DNA of 64,000 nt from Patescibacteria group bacterium (GTDB lineage Bacteria > Patescibacteriota > Gracilibacteria > UBA1369 > 2-02-FULL-48-14). The stretch is taken from contig JAHIVE010000035.1 of NCBI GenBank assembly GCA_018816805.1, positions 1 through 64,000 of the forward strand, given 5' to 3'. Made by a program: the position numbers and the translations under genes. Below, in pieces: positions 44,217 through 53,374 of the stretch (position 1 is the first letter of the stretch; every line of letters starts with the position of its first letter). The notes under the pieces were generated by a model. That model did not search any database. It was not told the DNA's origin and worked only from the letters and a program-made list of their open reading frames with translations.

Positions 44217-44245
44217 TTGACTTCAAGGTTAAAAACACCTAGAAT
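44217..44245 (+). promoter_or_regulatory. Sigma70 promoter TTGACT-N17-TAGAAT
   Basis: Near-consensus promoter immediately before infC. Confidence 0.8.
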
Positions 44246-44250
44246 GCGGT

Positions 44251-44784
44251 TTGTCTTTTTCTAACCAAGGATTTATAGCAAAGCGACTCCGGAAAAATGA
44301 AGAAATTCGATCTCGCACTGTTCGTTTAATCGGCGATGGTGAGGCCCAGATGGGTATTATGGGAATCGAGAAAGCACAGGCTTTGGCTAAAGAAAATGGA
44401 TTCGACCTTGTTGAGGTTTCTCCGAATGCAACTCCGCCTGTTTGCAGGCTAATGGATTATGGGAAGTATCTTTACAGGCAAAATAAACAGGATCAAAAGC
44501 ATAAAGCAAAGCAGAAAAAGCATGAAGTGAAAGGGATTCGTCTGAGTGTACGTACGGATCAGCATGATCTCGAAGTCAAGATAAAAAGAGCTCGGCGTTT
44601 CCTGGAAGAAGGGAATTCGTTGAAAGTCGCCTTGATTTTTAAGGGCCGAGAGGTTACACATTATGACTTGGCAGTTGAAAAAATGAATAAGATTAAAGAA
44701 GACCTAAAGGATGTTGCGAAAGTTGATCAGGAACCAAAAAAGCAAGGGTATAACCTATTTATGATTCTTTCACCCCTAAAATAA
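44251..44784 (+). CDS. infC: Translation initiation factor IF-3 (start codon uncertain)
   Basis: NEEIRSRTVRLIGDGEAQMGIMGIEKAQALAKENGFDLVEVSPNATPPVCRLMDYGKYLY. Confidence 0.95.
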   Translation: MSFSNQGFIAKRLRKNEEIRSRTVRLIGDGEAQMGIMGIEKAQALAKENGFDLVEVSPNATPPVCRLMDYGKYLYRQNKQDQKHKAKQKKHEVKGIRLSVRTDQHDLEVKIKRARRFLEEGNSLKVALIFKGREVTHYDLAVEKMNKIKEDLKDVAKVDQEPKKQGYNLFMILSPLK

Positions 44785-44972
44785 TGAAGATGAAAACGCA
44801 CAGCGGAACCAAAAAGCGCGTCACAAAGACGGGTTCCGGTAAGATTCGAATTGAAAAAGGTTCAAAGAGACACCTTTTGATTAACAAATCCAAAAGGCAG
44901 AAAAATCTTGGTGGCAACAAAATGGTTGTTTCGCCAGCAGATGCAAAGAGATTTAAAGCGCTTCTACCTTAA
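44784..44972 (+). CDS. rpmI: 50S ribosomal protein L35
   Basis: MKMKTHSGTKKRVTKTGSGKIRIEKGSKRHLLINKSKRQKNLG; start overlaps infC stop. Confidence 0.95.
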   Translation: MKMKTHSGTKKRVTKTGSGKIRIEKGSKRHLLINKSKRQKNLGGNKMVVSPADAKRFKALLP

Positions 44973-45038
44973 TTTATTAAGCGTTGGCCCATGGCATGCC
45001 TCGCCTATGGCCGCGCACTTTTTTAACCCCCCTATAAA

Positions 45039-45383
45039 ATGCCTAGAGTAAAACGTGGTGTGACGCAAAGACGTCGACACAACAAGGTTCTCAAAGCTGC
45101 AAAGGGATATCGTGGTTCTCGTCACCGCCTTTATAGGCAGGCGAAAAATGCAGTAATGAAAGCAGGCCAACATGCGTACACTCACAGACGTACGAAAAAG
45201 CGCGATTTCAGGCGCCTATGGATTGCCAGACTAAATGCTGCAGTTAGAGCTCACGGAATGTCCTACAGCAGGTTCATCAACGCTCTTCATGAAAAGAAGA
45301 TTGCGCTAGACCGAAAGGTTTTAGCTGACATTGCAGTCAACGAGCCTGAGGTTTTTGCAAAGATTGTTGAGGAAGTGAAATAA
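45039..45383 (+). CDS. rplT: 50S ribosomal protein L20
   Basis: [68 protein letters not shown]. Confidence 0.97.
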   Translation: MPRVKRGVTQRRRHNKVLKAAKGYRGSRHRLYRQAKNAVMKAGQHAYTHRRTKKRDFRRLWIARLNAAVRAHGMSYSRFINALHEKKIALDRKVLADIAVNEPEVFAKIVEEVK

Positions 45384-45400
45384 ATTCCATTTTTACACTA

Positions 45401-45429
45401 AAAAACCCCTTCAATGCGAAGGGGTTTTT
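45401..45429. terminator. Bidirectional intrinsic terminator
   Basis: AAAAACCCCTTC-AATGC-GAAGGGGTTTTT between rplT and a convergent SDR gene. Confidence 0.92.
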
Positions 45430-45446
45430 GTTTGTCTGTTATCTTG

Positions 45447-46196
45447 CTAGCTTGCAATCCAGCCGCCATCCACAACTAAAGTGTGGCCGGTGACAAAGCT
45501 GGCTTCGTCCGAGGCGAGGTAAAGCGCTGCAAAGGCAATGTCTTCCGGTTTGCCGACTCTACCGATTGGAGTTTGTGCCATGAACATGCTTTTGGTTTTT
45601 TTGTCTTTGAGCATGTCTTTTGTCATTTCAGTATTGATAATGCCCGGAGCGATTGAATTGACGTTCACACCGAGTGGGCCAAGCTCAAGAGCAAGTTCAC
45701 GGGTAAGATTGACCAGCCCGCCTTTTGAGGCGCAGTAGGCAGAAGTGTTGGCAAATCCGACTTCACCGGCAATTGAAGCTGTGAAAATAATTTTGCCGTA
45801 TTTTTTCTTGGTCATGTGGGCTGCAGCCGCCTTGGCACAAAGAAATGCACCTTTCAGGTTGATGTCCAGTACAAAATCCCAGTCCTTTTCCGCCATTTGA
45901 AGAATTGGCTTTTGGACAACCACTCCCGCATTGCTGACCATAATGTCTACTTTCTTGAATTTTTTTACGGTTTTTTGTACAAGTGCATCGACATCTTTTT
46001 TCTTAGAAACGTCGCATTTAACTACGAGTGCTTCACTGCCAAGTGATTTGATTTTTTTTGCAACTTCGTCACATTCTTTTGTGTGGCGACTTGTTAAAAC
46101 TACTTTCGCTCCTTGGCGGGCGAATTCAATAGCAATTGCCGCTCCGATTCCTCTTCCGGAACCCGTGACAATTGCAACTTTGTCTTTAAGTTTCAT
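45447..46196 (-). CDS. SDR-family oxidoreductase (3-oxoacyl-ACP reductase-like)
   Basis: VAIVTGSGRGIGAAIAIEFA; SNAGVV; SAYCASKGGLVNLTRELALELGPLGVNVNSIAPG. Confidence 0.92.
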   Translation of the reverse strand: MKLKDKVAIVTGSGRGIGAAIAIEFARQGAKVVLTSRHTKECDEVAKKIKSLGSEALVVKCDVSKKKDVDALVQKTVKKFKKVDIMVSNAGVVVQKPILQMAEKDWDFVLDINLKGAFLCAKAAAAHMTKKKYGKIIFTASIAGEVGFANTSAYCASKGGLVNLTRELALELGPLGVNVNSIAPGIINTEMTKDMLKDKKTKSMFMAQTPIGRVGKPEDIAFAALYLASDEASFVTGHTLVVDGGWIAS

Positions 46197-46275
46197 GGCG
46201 TGTGGGTTAGTTTTCGGAAGGAAGTGTAGCAGAAGCGGCATTTTTCTGCTAGAGTGTTAGCCTGTAATCGACATT

Positions 46276-47550
46276 ATGAAAGTCGTTTTTAAGAATAGTG
46301 TGAGGAATGTCTTGAGGTCGCTTGCAAAGCGGAAGCTAAAGCGCATCAATCCAAAAGTGATTGGCATAACGGGGAGCGTTGGAAAAACAAGCGCAAAAGA
46401 GGCAATAAGTAGCGTGCTTGAGAGGAATTTCAAGGTTGTGAAGAGTGAGAAAAATTACAATACGGATTTTGGAGCGATTTTGACTATTTTGGGTTATTCA
46501 ACTGGATATTCGTCTTTGGGGCGGTGGTTTTGGATATTGTTACGAGCGGGGCTGGATTCGCTTAAAAAACCTGAGCCTTTTGATGCGCTTGTGATGGAAA
46601 TGGGGGTGGATAAGCCGGGTGATATGCAGGAGATTTTGAGTGTGATTACACCGGATATTATGGTGTTTTTGAACGTGAAGGACGTGCACCGTGGTGAAGG
46701 GCAATTCCCAAACAAAGAAGCGATTTTTGAGGAAAAATCCAGGGCGAGTGCGGCGACAAAAAGTGATGGCTGGGTGATTTTGAATGTGGATGACACTTAT
46801 GTGAGGCAATTGGCGGATAAACTTCCTGCGTCCACTTTGAAAATTGGGCTTAGCGGGGAGTCTGATATTAGGGCGACTCACGTTGAAACTACCCCTCATG
46901 GACTTTCGTTTGTTTTAAATTATGAAAATAAAGAAATTCCGGTGAAACTGCCGCGGATTTTGGGAGATTGTCATGTGACTATTGTGCTGGCTGCAATTGC
47001 GGTGGGGTTTGTGAGTGGTATGAATTGGAAGGAAATTGAGGCAGGGTTGCATGAATTTTCTTTGCCGCCCGGAAGGATGAATAAAATTGAAGGAGTGAAT
47101 TCGTCTTTGATTGTGGACAGTTCTTACAATGCTTCTCCTGATGCTGTAGAAGAAGCATTGAAGGTTTTGTCTATTTTTCAGGGTCGGCGAATTGCGGCAC
47201 TTGGGACTATGAATGAGCTGGGTGAACTTTCAGAGAGTGCGCATATAAAAATTGGGAAAGAAGCAGCTTTAAGCGCGGATGTTTTGGTTGCGGTAGGGTC
47301 TCATGCGAAGGATATGGCGGAGGGTGCGCACAGAGCCGGCATGTCTGCTTCCATGATTCACCAATTCAGAAATTCAAAAGATGCCGGGCAATTTTTGAGT
47401 GGATTTTTGGAAAGAGGTGATACATTGCTCGTGAAGGGGTCGCAAAATAGAGTGCGAATGGAGCATGTGGTGAAAATGTGCATGGCTTATCCGGAAGATG
47501 CGCGGCAACTTTTGGTGAGACAGGAACCATATTGGCTAACAAAACTGTGA
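46276..47550 (+). CDS. murF: UDP-N-acetylmuramoyl-tripeptide--D-alanyl-D-alanine ligase (MurF)
   Basis: VIGITGSVGKTSAKEAISSVL; GVDKPGDMQEI; VDSSYNASPDAVEEAL; LGTMNELGELSESAH. Confidence 0.92.
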   Translation: MKVVFKNSVRNVLRSLAKRKLKRINPKVIGITGSVGKTSAKEAISSVLERNFKVVKSEKNYNTDFGAILTILGYSTGYSSLGRWFWILLRAGLDSLKKPEPFDALVMEMGVDKPGDMQEILSVITPDIMVFLNVKDVHRGEGQFPNKEAIFEEKSRASAATKSDGWVILNVDDTYVRQLADKLPASTLKIGLSGESDIRATHVETTPHGLSFVLNYENKEIPVKLPRILGDCHVTIVLAAIAVGFVSGMNWKEIEAGLHEFSLPPGRMNKIEGVNSSLIVDSSYNASPDAVEEALKVLSIFQGRRIAALGTMNELGELSESAHIKIGKEAALSADVLVAVGSHAKDMAEGAHRAGMSASMIHQFRNSKDAGQFLSGFLERGDTLLVKGSQNRVRMEHVVKMCMAYPEDARQLLVRQEPYWLTKL

Positions 47551-47551
47551 A

Positions 47552-48430
47552 ATGTTAATTGGGCACGGGAAAATTTGGGATAGGCTTAAGGCAGAGGCGG
47601 AACAGGGTCGGCTGCATCACGCTCAACTATTTGTGGGGCCGGAGCACACTGGTAAAACAAAGCTTGCTTTGAAATTGGCTTCGTTTATGCAGTGTCCGGA
47701 TGAGTCGCAGCTGGTTTTGAGAAAGCATGTCACGGAGGGTGTGGACGCGGATACTTTGCTTTTTTTGGATAATGGTGAGGGGCTTATGATTGAGCAAATT
47801 AGGAAAATTGTGGAGCGAACAGGAATGACACATTTGAGGCCGTATTTTGTGGTTGTTATTGAAAATATTGGGCGAATGAAGCCGGAGGCAATGAATGCAC
47901 TTTTAAAAACTTTGGAAGAGCCGCCAGATGGTTCTGTATTTTTTTTAACAGCGAATAATGAGGGAGATATTTTGGAAACGATTCGTTCTCGGTCACGCGT
48001 GACTCAATTTGGCACAGTGAATGATTTGGAAATGCTTGCGGCGTGCCGCGTTGAGTCTAATGCCGATGAGCTTGTGATGTATGCAATGGGGCGCCCGGGC
48101 AAGCTGATGCGACTTATTGCTGATTCTGATTATTTAAAAATGCACAGGGAGATGAATCATGTGATTTCGCGGTTTTTAGAGGATCCGGATACTGGGCGTG
48201 CGTTTGAAATTGTTCGCAGTTTTGAAAAAAGTGAGAATTTGCAGGATTTTTTGGACATTTTTTTACATAGAGCAAGGACAATTGCACTTTCACGTGAGAG
48301 CGTAACAAATTTAAGTCATCTTGATTTTACGGTTGTCATGGAGGACATTTTAGGTGTAAAACAGGACGCACGAAATAATGTTAACTCGCGACTTTTGCTA
48401 GAAAACCTTTTATTACCTTTCACTTCTTAG
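47552..48430 (+). CDS. holB: DNA polymerase III delta' subunit-like clamp-loader ATPase
   Basis: LHHAQLFVGPEHTGKTKLALKLASFMQC; PEAMNALLKTLEEPPDGSVFFLTANNEGDILETIRSRSR. Confidence 0.85.
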   Translation: MLIGHGKIWDRLKAEAEQGRLHHAQLFVGPEHTGKTKLALKLASFMQCPDESQLVLRKHVTEGVDADTLLFLDNGEGLMIEQIRKIVERTGMTHLRPYFVVVIENIGRMKPEAMNALLKTLEEPPDGSVFFLTANNEGDILETIRSRSRVTQFGTVNDLEMLAACRVESNADELVMYAMGRPGKLMRLIADSDYLKMHREMNHVISRFLEDPDTGRAFEIVRSFEKSENLQDFLDIFLHRARTIALSRESVTNLSHLDFTVVMEDILGVKQDARNNVNSRLLLENLLLPFTS

Positions 48431-49180
48431 ATGCTTCCTTTAATTGTATTTATCTCTTCGGTTTTGGTGCTTTTATACATTTTTTCGAATCGCTTGATAA
48501 AAACGCGGCGAGATATTGAATTTCAAAAGAGTTTGGCGGAGCAGGAGGCGATAGAGGCTCGAGAAATAGCTGAAGAGGAAGAGCCAATGGAGCAAGAAGA
48601 GCCTAGCGAGGAGGTTTCCGGAGGTGCTCTTAGAAGGCTTTTGACAAAAGGGGAAATGCATATGAGCAGACGTGAGTTTGAGGAGGCTGCGAATTGTTTT
48701 TTGGCGGTGATTGATTCGGATGAGTCGCATTTGGATGCACTTAATCATATGGGACTTTTGTCTTTGAAGATTGAGGATTTTCCATCAGCAGAGCTTTATT
48801 TTTCCAAGTTGGTGAATCTAAAAAAAGACCCGGTTTATTTCAGTAATTTAGGGGCGGCTTTGTACAGTCAGTCGCGACTACTTGAGGCTGCGGAAGCTTA
48901 TGAAAATGCTATTGCGTTAGATGACAGACGTGCAAACCGCTTGCAGAGTTTGGCGCAGGTTTATCATGAGCTTGGGGACGGCGAGAAGGCTTTGAAGTAT
49001 TTTGAGGCGGCAGCGGCTCGAAAGTCAAAGGATAATGATTTGAAGATTATTTTGGCGGAATATTACAGGCAGATGGGGCGGGCTGAAGAAGCCTTGGCTG
49101 CACTTGAAAAGGTTTTGGAAAGTGACCCTTATAATGACGTGGTGAAGAAGATGGTGAAGGAGGTTAAGGGAGGAATGTAA
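48431..49180 (+). CDS. Membrane-anchored TPR-repeat protein
   Basis: N-terminal TM and TPR repeats (AEAYENAIALDDRRANRLQSLAQVYHELGDGEKALKYFEAAAA). Confidence 0.85.
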   Translation: MLPLIVFISSVLVLLYIFSNRLIKTRRDIEFQKSLAEQEAIEAREIAEEEEPMEQEEPSEEVSGGALRRLLTKGEMHMSRREFEEAANCFLAVIDSDESHLDALNHMGLLSLKIEDFPSAELYFSKLVNLKKDPVYFSNLGAALYSQSRLLEAAEAYENAIALDDRRANRLQSLAQVYHELGDGEKALKYFEAAAARKSKDNDLKIILAEYYRQMGRAEEALAALEKVLESDPYNDVVKKMVKEVKGGM

Positions 49181-49259
49181 TATTTGAACCTGAATGGTTA
49201 CTTGCATTATTTAGCTAAATGTGGTTAAATGCCTCTCTTTAATTGATTAGGTTGCAAAT

Positions 49260-50114
49260 ATGTTGCAATTCCCGGAGATTTCAGTTCAAGAAGCTGCAGA
49301 TATGAAAACTGCATATTATGATGCTTTAGGCTTTGTTTGGGGCAAGGGTGGCTCAATAAGATGTCAGGAGTTGAACCAAAAAGACCCTGATGGAGTTGCT
49401 TTGGAGGATCTTCGAAAAAATGAGCTGCAGAGAACAAGAGATGCTGTTCGTGATAATTGTATGGTGGTTTTGGTTGGACCAAGTGGGGCTGGGAAGAGCC
49501 ATTTGTTGAGGAGTATTGAAAGAGATGGGGCTATGTATTATGAGCTTCCTCATGGCACTTTTGCTTGGCGAAATGTTGAGGAATATAGACAGTTAGTATT
49601 TGAGGAATTTGGAGAGCTCTCTGCCGGTCAAGAGGGTATTGAAACCGTTGTGCTTGATGAATTGGCGAATGATAATGCAAGTGTGAGTCTTGTTCAACAG
49701 CAGTTGGATTTGGGTAGACGTGTTGTTGCCGGAGTTGGAGGAATGAGATCTAATGAGTCGAAAATATTTGATATGGAATTGGCTTATTATAGAGAAAAAC
49801 CTGTTTTTGTTGAAATGAGTTACAAGCCGCTAAATGAAATGCAGATTCTTGAGCTAATGATGTCGTTTGTTGGCCGGGAGTGCTGTCTTGGGCGAATGTC
49901 CGAATCTATTTCTCATTTAATGGAGTTCTCCTCTGAATTTCCTGTTGATATAAATGCTGTGAGGGCTTTGACTCCAATTAATATGCGTGGCAGATGTGAT
50001 GTGGATGCTTTTAAAGAGCAGACCAGGATTATGAGGAATGAATGTGTTTATAGCAGTGTTCCTTTATGGCCGCTTTCTTTTATTCGTCTGCACCGAAGGT
50101 TTCTTGTCTCTTAG
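49260..50114 (+). CDS. P-loop ATPase, hypothetical
   Basis: Walker A VVLVGPSGAGKSHLL, Walker B-like ETVVLDEL. Confidence 0.7.
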   Translation: MLQFPEISVQEAADMKTAYYDALGFVWGKGGSIRCQELNQKDPDGVALEDLRKNELQRTRDAVRDNCMVVLVGPSGAGKSHLLRSIERDGAMYYELPHGTFAWRNVEEYRQLVFEEFGELSAGQEGIETVVLDELANDNASVSLVQQQLDLGRRVVAGVGGMRSNESKIFDMELAYYREKPVFVEMSYKPLNEMQILELMMSFVGRECCLGRMSESISHLMEFSSEFPVDINAVRALTPINMRGRCDVDAFKEQTRIMRNECVYSSVPLWPLSFIRLHRRFLVS

Positions 50115-50116
50115 CT

Positions 50117-51901
50117 TTACTCCGTTGCGGGTGTGCCTTCGTAGTATTGGGGTGGGCGGGCTTCATAAGAGGAATGGAAGAGTTCCGGTTCTGAGGCGGT
50201 GCCGTCTGCGGTGATTATTGTGCGATACCAGTCAACGTCAAAGCCTGTGTGGGCGTATTCTTTGAATTTGCGCTCACCGGGTGGGAGCTCTGAGGTGTAG
50301 GTGATAGAAGGTGTTGAAACTGAGTGGTAGTTGTAACTGTAGGGGCCATCCATTTCGACTTTGCGGCCGTCGTAAGTGCCGTAAAAGACAAAGTAAGCGG
50401 TTTTGCCTTCCGTGTAGCCTTGGATTAGGAGGTAATTTTCAGTGTCGTTGATGAAGCGAAGGTCCGGAAGGGGGTCGTAGACGGTGGCGTCAAGGCCGTA
50501 GCCGTTGGGGTAGGCGTAGTAGGAGACCGCATAAGAGTGGTTTTTGCGGGCGGTAATTGGGAGGCCGGAGTAGAGGGCTGCGCGGAACATGGTTGAAGAA
50601 ACTTGGCACATTCCGCCGCCGTATTCTGGTTTGGTGTCATTTCCTTTGATAACGAGTTCGGCGCGGTAGCCGTGAGCGGCGTCAATTGGGCCCATTCTTG
50701 TGGTGAATGAGAATTCTTCACCGGGGGCGATTAGTTGACCGTTAAATGTTGCGATCCCTTGGGTCAAGTTGTGGATGCGGTTGACGGTTGAGTCGTAAAA
50801 GAGTGAGTAGCCGTAGCCGACCAGGTCCGTGACGCCCTTTTCTTTGAGAGAGTCGGGGACTGTGACGACGGGGTCTGTTTCAATTATTGGAAGAGTTAGG
50901 GTGTCTTCTTCACTGTTTAGAACGTTTTGGAATTCTTGATAGAATGCTGCGCGGTCTATCATGCGGCCGCGGCGGGCTGAGCCTTCAAAAGCGTATATGC
51001 CGTCTTCATTTTCCGTTATTGTTGCGTTGACTGGCTCTGTTTCAACTTCCGTTGCGATTTCTTGGTTTAGGAAGTCATTTAGGGCGTCTTCAGAGACTTT
51101 GTAGGATTCGCCGTCCGGGATTATTAGGTTCAGGTGATCTTTTATAACGACTGTCCATTTTGCTCCGTCAGGATCCTGGAGTGTGATTTTTTTGTTAATT
51201 ATTTGACCAAGTTCGTCAATGTGGGCTTCCAGGTCCTTTGTGGTAAGAGTTGGCTCATGTACAACAAGTGGTAGCTTTTCTGAAGTTGGCACGTTTAAAG
51301 TGCGATGATATTCGTTCAAGGCTTTTAGAATGGCGAGGGTATCAATTTCATAGCCGGTTTGTTCCGGGGAAATTTTGATTTCGCCGTTTTCAAAGTAGTA
51401 GGCGGCTTCTTTGAGAGGTTGTTCAATTTCAGTGTCTGAGTAGGATTCTTTGATGCGGCTTAAGGATACGGTGAGGGAGGAATGATTTTTTTCACCGAGA
51501 ATGAAGACGCGAAGACGGTCCACTGCGGGTCTTTTGTCGAAGTCGTTTAGGTAAGTTGTTAAGATGTCCAGGTTGGTTTGGGGCTGGAATTCACTGATTT
51601 GGATTTCTTTTTCTCCGCGGTCAGAGGTCCAGAGAATTTTTTGTTTTTGGAATTCTTTGTCAAGCTGAGTGATCTGCTCAGAAGCGTGATTGAAGCTTTC
51701 AAAAGAGCGGAGCGAGTAATCTTCAATAGTAATTCTATCCAAAAAGGCTGACTCAGGCAGAGCTTGTACTGCAAAAACCGAGCCGACTTCTGCTGCGAGA
51801 ACCAGAAGAGAAATGCTCAATGCCAAGCCTCTTGCGAAACGTAGTTTGCGCTTGGCTTTTGCTTTTTTTGTTGTCTTTGCTGGTTTTTTATTCTTCGTCA
51901 T
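50117..51901 (-). CDS. VanW-family protein with peptidoglycan-binding-like region
   Basis: RIHNLTQGIATFNGQLIAPGEEFSFTTRMGPIDAAHGYRAELVIKGNDTKPEYGGGMCQVSSTMFRAAL. Confidence 0.9.
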   Translation of the reverse strand: MTKNKKPAKTTKKAKAKRKLRFARGLALSISLLVLAAEVGSVFAVQALPESAFLDRITIEDYSLRSFESFNHASEQITQLDKEFQKQKILWTSDRGEKEIQISEFQPQTNLDILTTYLNDFDKRPAVDRLRVFILGEKNHSSLTVSLSRIKESYSDTEIEQPLKEAAYYFENGEIKISPEQTGYEIDTLAILKALNEYHRTLNVPTSEKLPLVVHEPTLTTKDLEAHIDELGQIINKKITLQDPDGAKWTVVIKDHLNLIIPDGESYKVSEDALNDFLNQEIATEVETEPVNATITENEDGIYAFEGSARRGRMIDRAAFYQEFQNVLNSEEDTLTLPIIETDPVVTVPDSLKEKGVTDLVGYGYSLFYDSTVNRIHNLTQGIATFNGQLIAPGEEFSFTTRMGPIDAAHGYRAELVIKGNDTKPEYGGGMCQVSSTMFRAALYSGLPITARKNHSYAVSYYAYPNGYGLDATVYDPLPDLRFINDTENYLLIQGYTEGKTAYFVFYGTYDGRKVEMDGPYSYNYHSVSTPSITYTSELPPGERKFKEYAHTGFDVDWYRTIITADGTASEPELFHSSYEARPPQYYEGTPATE

Positions 51902-53082
51902 GACCCTATAAGATCAGGTTTTTGACCTGATGGCAAGATAAATTTGAGGGCGATTGGCGTTATGAAGGTTGTGAAGAAAGCCATGAAGACCAGAATGGAG
52001 AAGATTTCGTGAGTTATTATTCCGGCCTCCAGACCAATTGAGGCAAGGATAAGTTCGACGGCGCCGCGGCCGTTCATGGCGAAGCCGATGATGGCGGAGG
52101 AGCGGAGGCCTTTGCCGGAGAAGTAGGCTGCGGCGCCGGCTCCAACTACTTTGCCGACTAAAGCGCCGAGTAAAATCAGTATCAAAAATGCTAAAGTTCC
52201 GGGCTCAGAAAAAACTGCAAAATCTACTGCGAATCCAAGTGATACAAAAAAGATAGGACCAAGAAAGCTGTAGGACAAGCCAAAAAGTCGGTCTTCGATT
52301 TTTTGGAAAATTTTCTCAGAAACAAGCTCTTCTTTAATGAAAAGCCCGGCCATGTAGGCTCCGATTACAAAATGGATGCCTAGCTTTTCGGCGATAACAC
52401 CGAAAAGAAGACCGAAAATCAGGGTGAGGGTAAAGGCTTTTCCGCCTGAAGAGCAGAAGAATTTTTTCAGAACCGGGTTTATTAGTTTTTCGCCAATGAA
52501 GATTATTGAGAAAAAGAAAACAATTAGTTTAACAAAGAGTAGGCCAACTTCTGCGGTTGTCATTGTTCCGGCTGTCGCGATGGTCAAAATTGCGGAAACC
52601 AGGATAAAGGCCAAGATGTCGTCTGCAACCGCAGCCACCATGACCAGGTTTTTTATTTCGCTGTTACGGTAGTCAAAGTCTTTGAAGATTTTGGCGGTGA
52701 CGGAGATGGCTGTGATGGACATGGCCACACCAATGAAAAGGGCTTGTACGAGGCTTGCATTAAAGAGAAAGCTTATACCCGCTCCAAGTCCAAAAGGCAG
52801 GACAATGCCGGCAAGAGCAATCAGGAGGCCCAGGCGGGAGGATTCAAGGAGTTTTTTTGGTTCGGTTTCAAGACCGGCGTGAAGCATCAGGAAGAAAATT
52901 CCCAGTTCCGCTAGGATTTTTACGCTTTCGGTTTCATGGAAGACGCCAAGTAGGGCGGGTCCAAAAATGAGGCCGGCCAGAAGCTCGCCTAAAATCAGCG
53001 GTAATTTTACCGCTCTGAATAGCATACCTGTTGACCAAACCACCACCATTATGAGGAGGAGGTTCTCAATCTCTATCGACAT
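51898..53082 (-). CDS. Kef-type cation:proton antiporter (CPA2)
   Basis: 12 or more TM; LGELLAGLIFGPALLGVF; AVADDILAFILVSAIL; GFAMNGRGAVELILASIGLEAGII. Confidence 0.92.
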   Translation of the reverse strand: MSIEIENLLLIMVVVWSTGMLFRAVKLPLILGELLAGLIFGPALLGVFHETESVKILAELGIFFLMLHAGLETEPKKLLESSRLGLLIALAGIVLPFGLGAGISFLFNASLVQALFIGVAMSITAISVTAKIFKDFDYRNSEIKNLVMVAAVADDILAFILVSAILTIATAGTMTTAEVGLLFVKLIVFFFSIIFIGEKLINPVLKKFFCSSGGKAFTLTLIFGLLFGVIAEKLGIHFVIGAYMAGLFIKEELVSEKIFQKIEDRLFGLSYSFLGPIFFVSLGFAVDFAVFSEPGTLAFLILILLGALVGKVVGAGAAAYFSGKGLRSSAIIGFAMNGRGAVELILASIGLEAGIITHEIFSILVFMAFFTTFITPIALKFILPSGQKPDLIGS

Positions 53083-53374
53083 GCTCTTTTTTGGTTACTT
53101 CCATTTCATTCGGGATTTCTTTCATCCCGTGGGGTGACTTCTCTTGTTTTGTCTTTTTGCCAAGTAAAAGGCGACGAGCCAGCTTGAAAAAGCCACTTGC
53201 CGTTTCCTTGCCGAGTTTTGATACTTCTTTAAGGTCGGAGCGGGTTTCTTGTCCTTTTTTTGGCGCGAGTGAAATTCCCAAAACGGATCCGATAGCGGTG
53301 CCAATAATGGCTCCCATTACAATTCGGTCAATTGCGGAGTCATTAGATTTTTCTTTATTTTTTTTCCTTAGCAT
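53066..53374 (-). CDS. YtxH-domain-like small membrane protein
   Basis: GAIIGTAIGSVLGISLAPKKGQETRSDLKE. Confidence 0.8.
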   Translation of the reverse strand: MLRKKNKEKSNDSAIDRIVMGAIIGTAIGSVLGISLAPKKGQETRSDLKEVSKLGKETASGFFKLARRLLLGKKTKQEKSPHGMKEIPNEMEVTKKEHVDRD

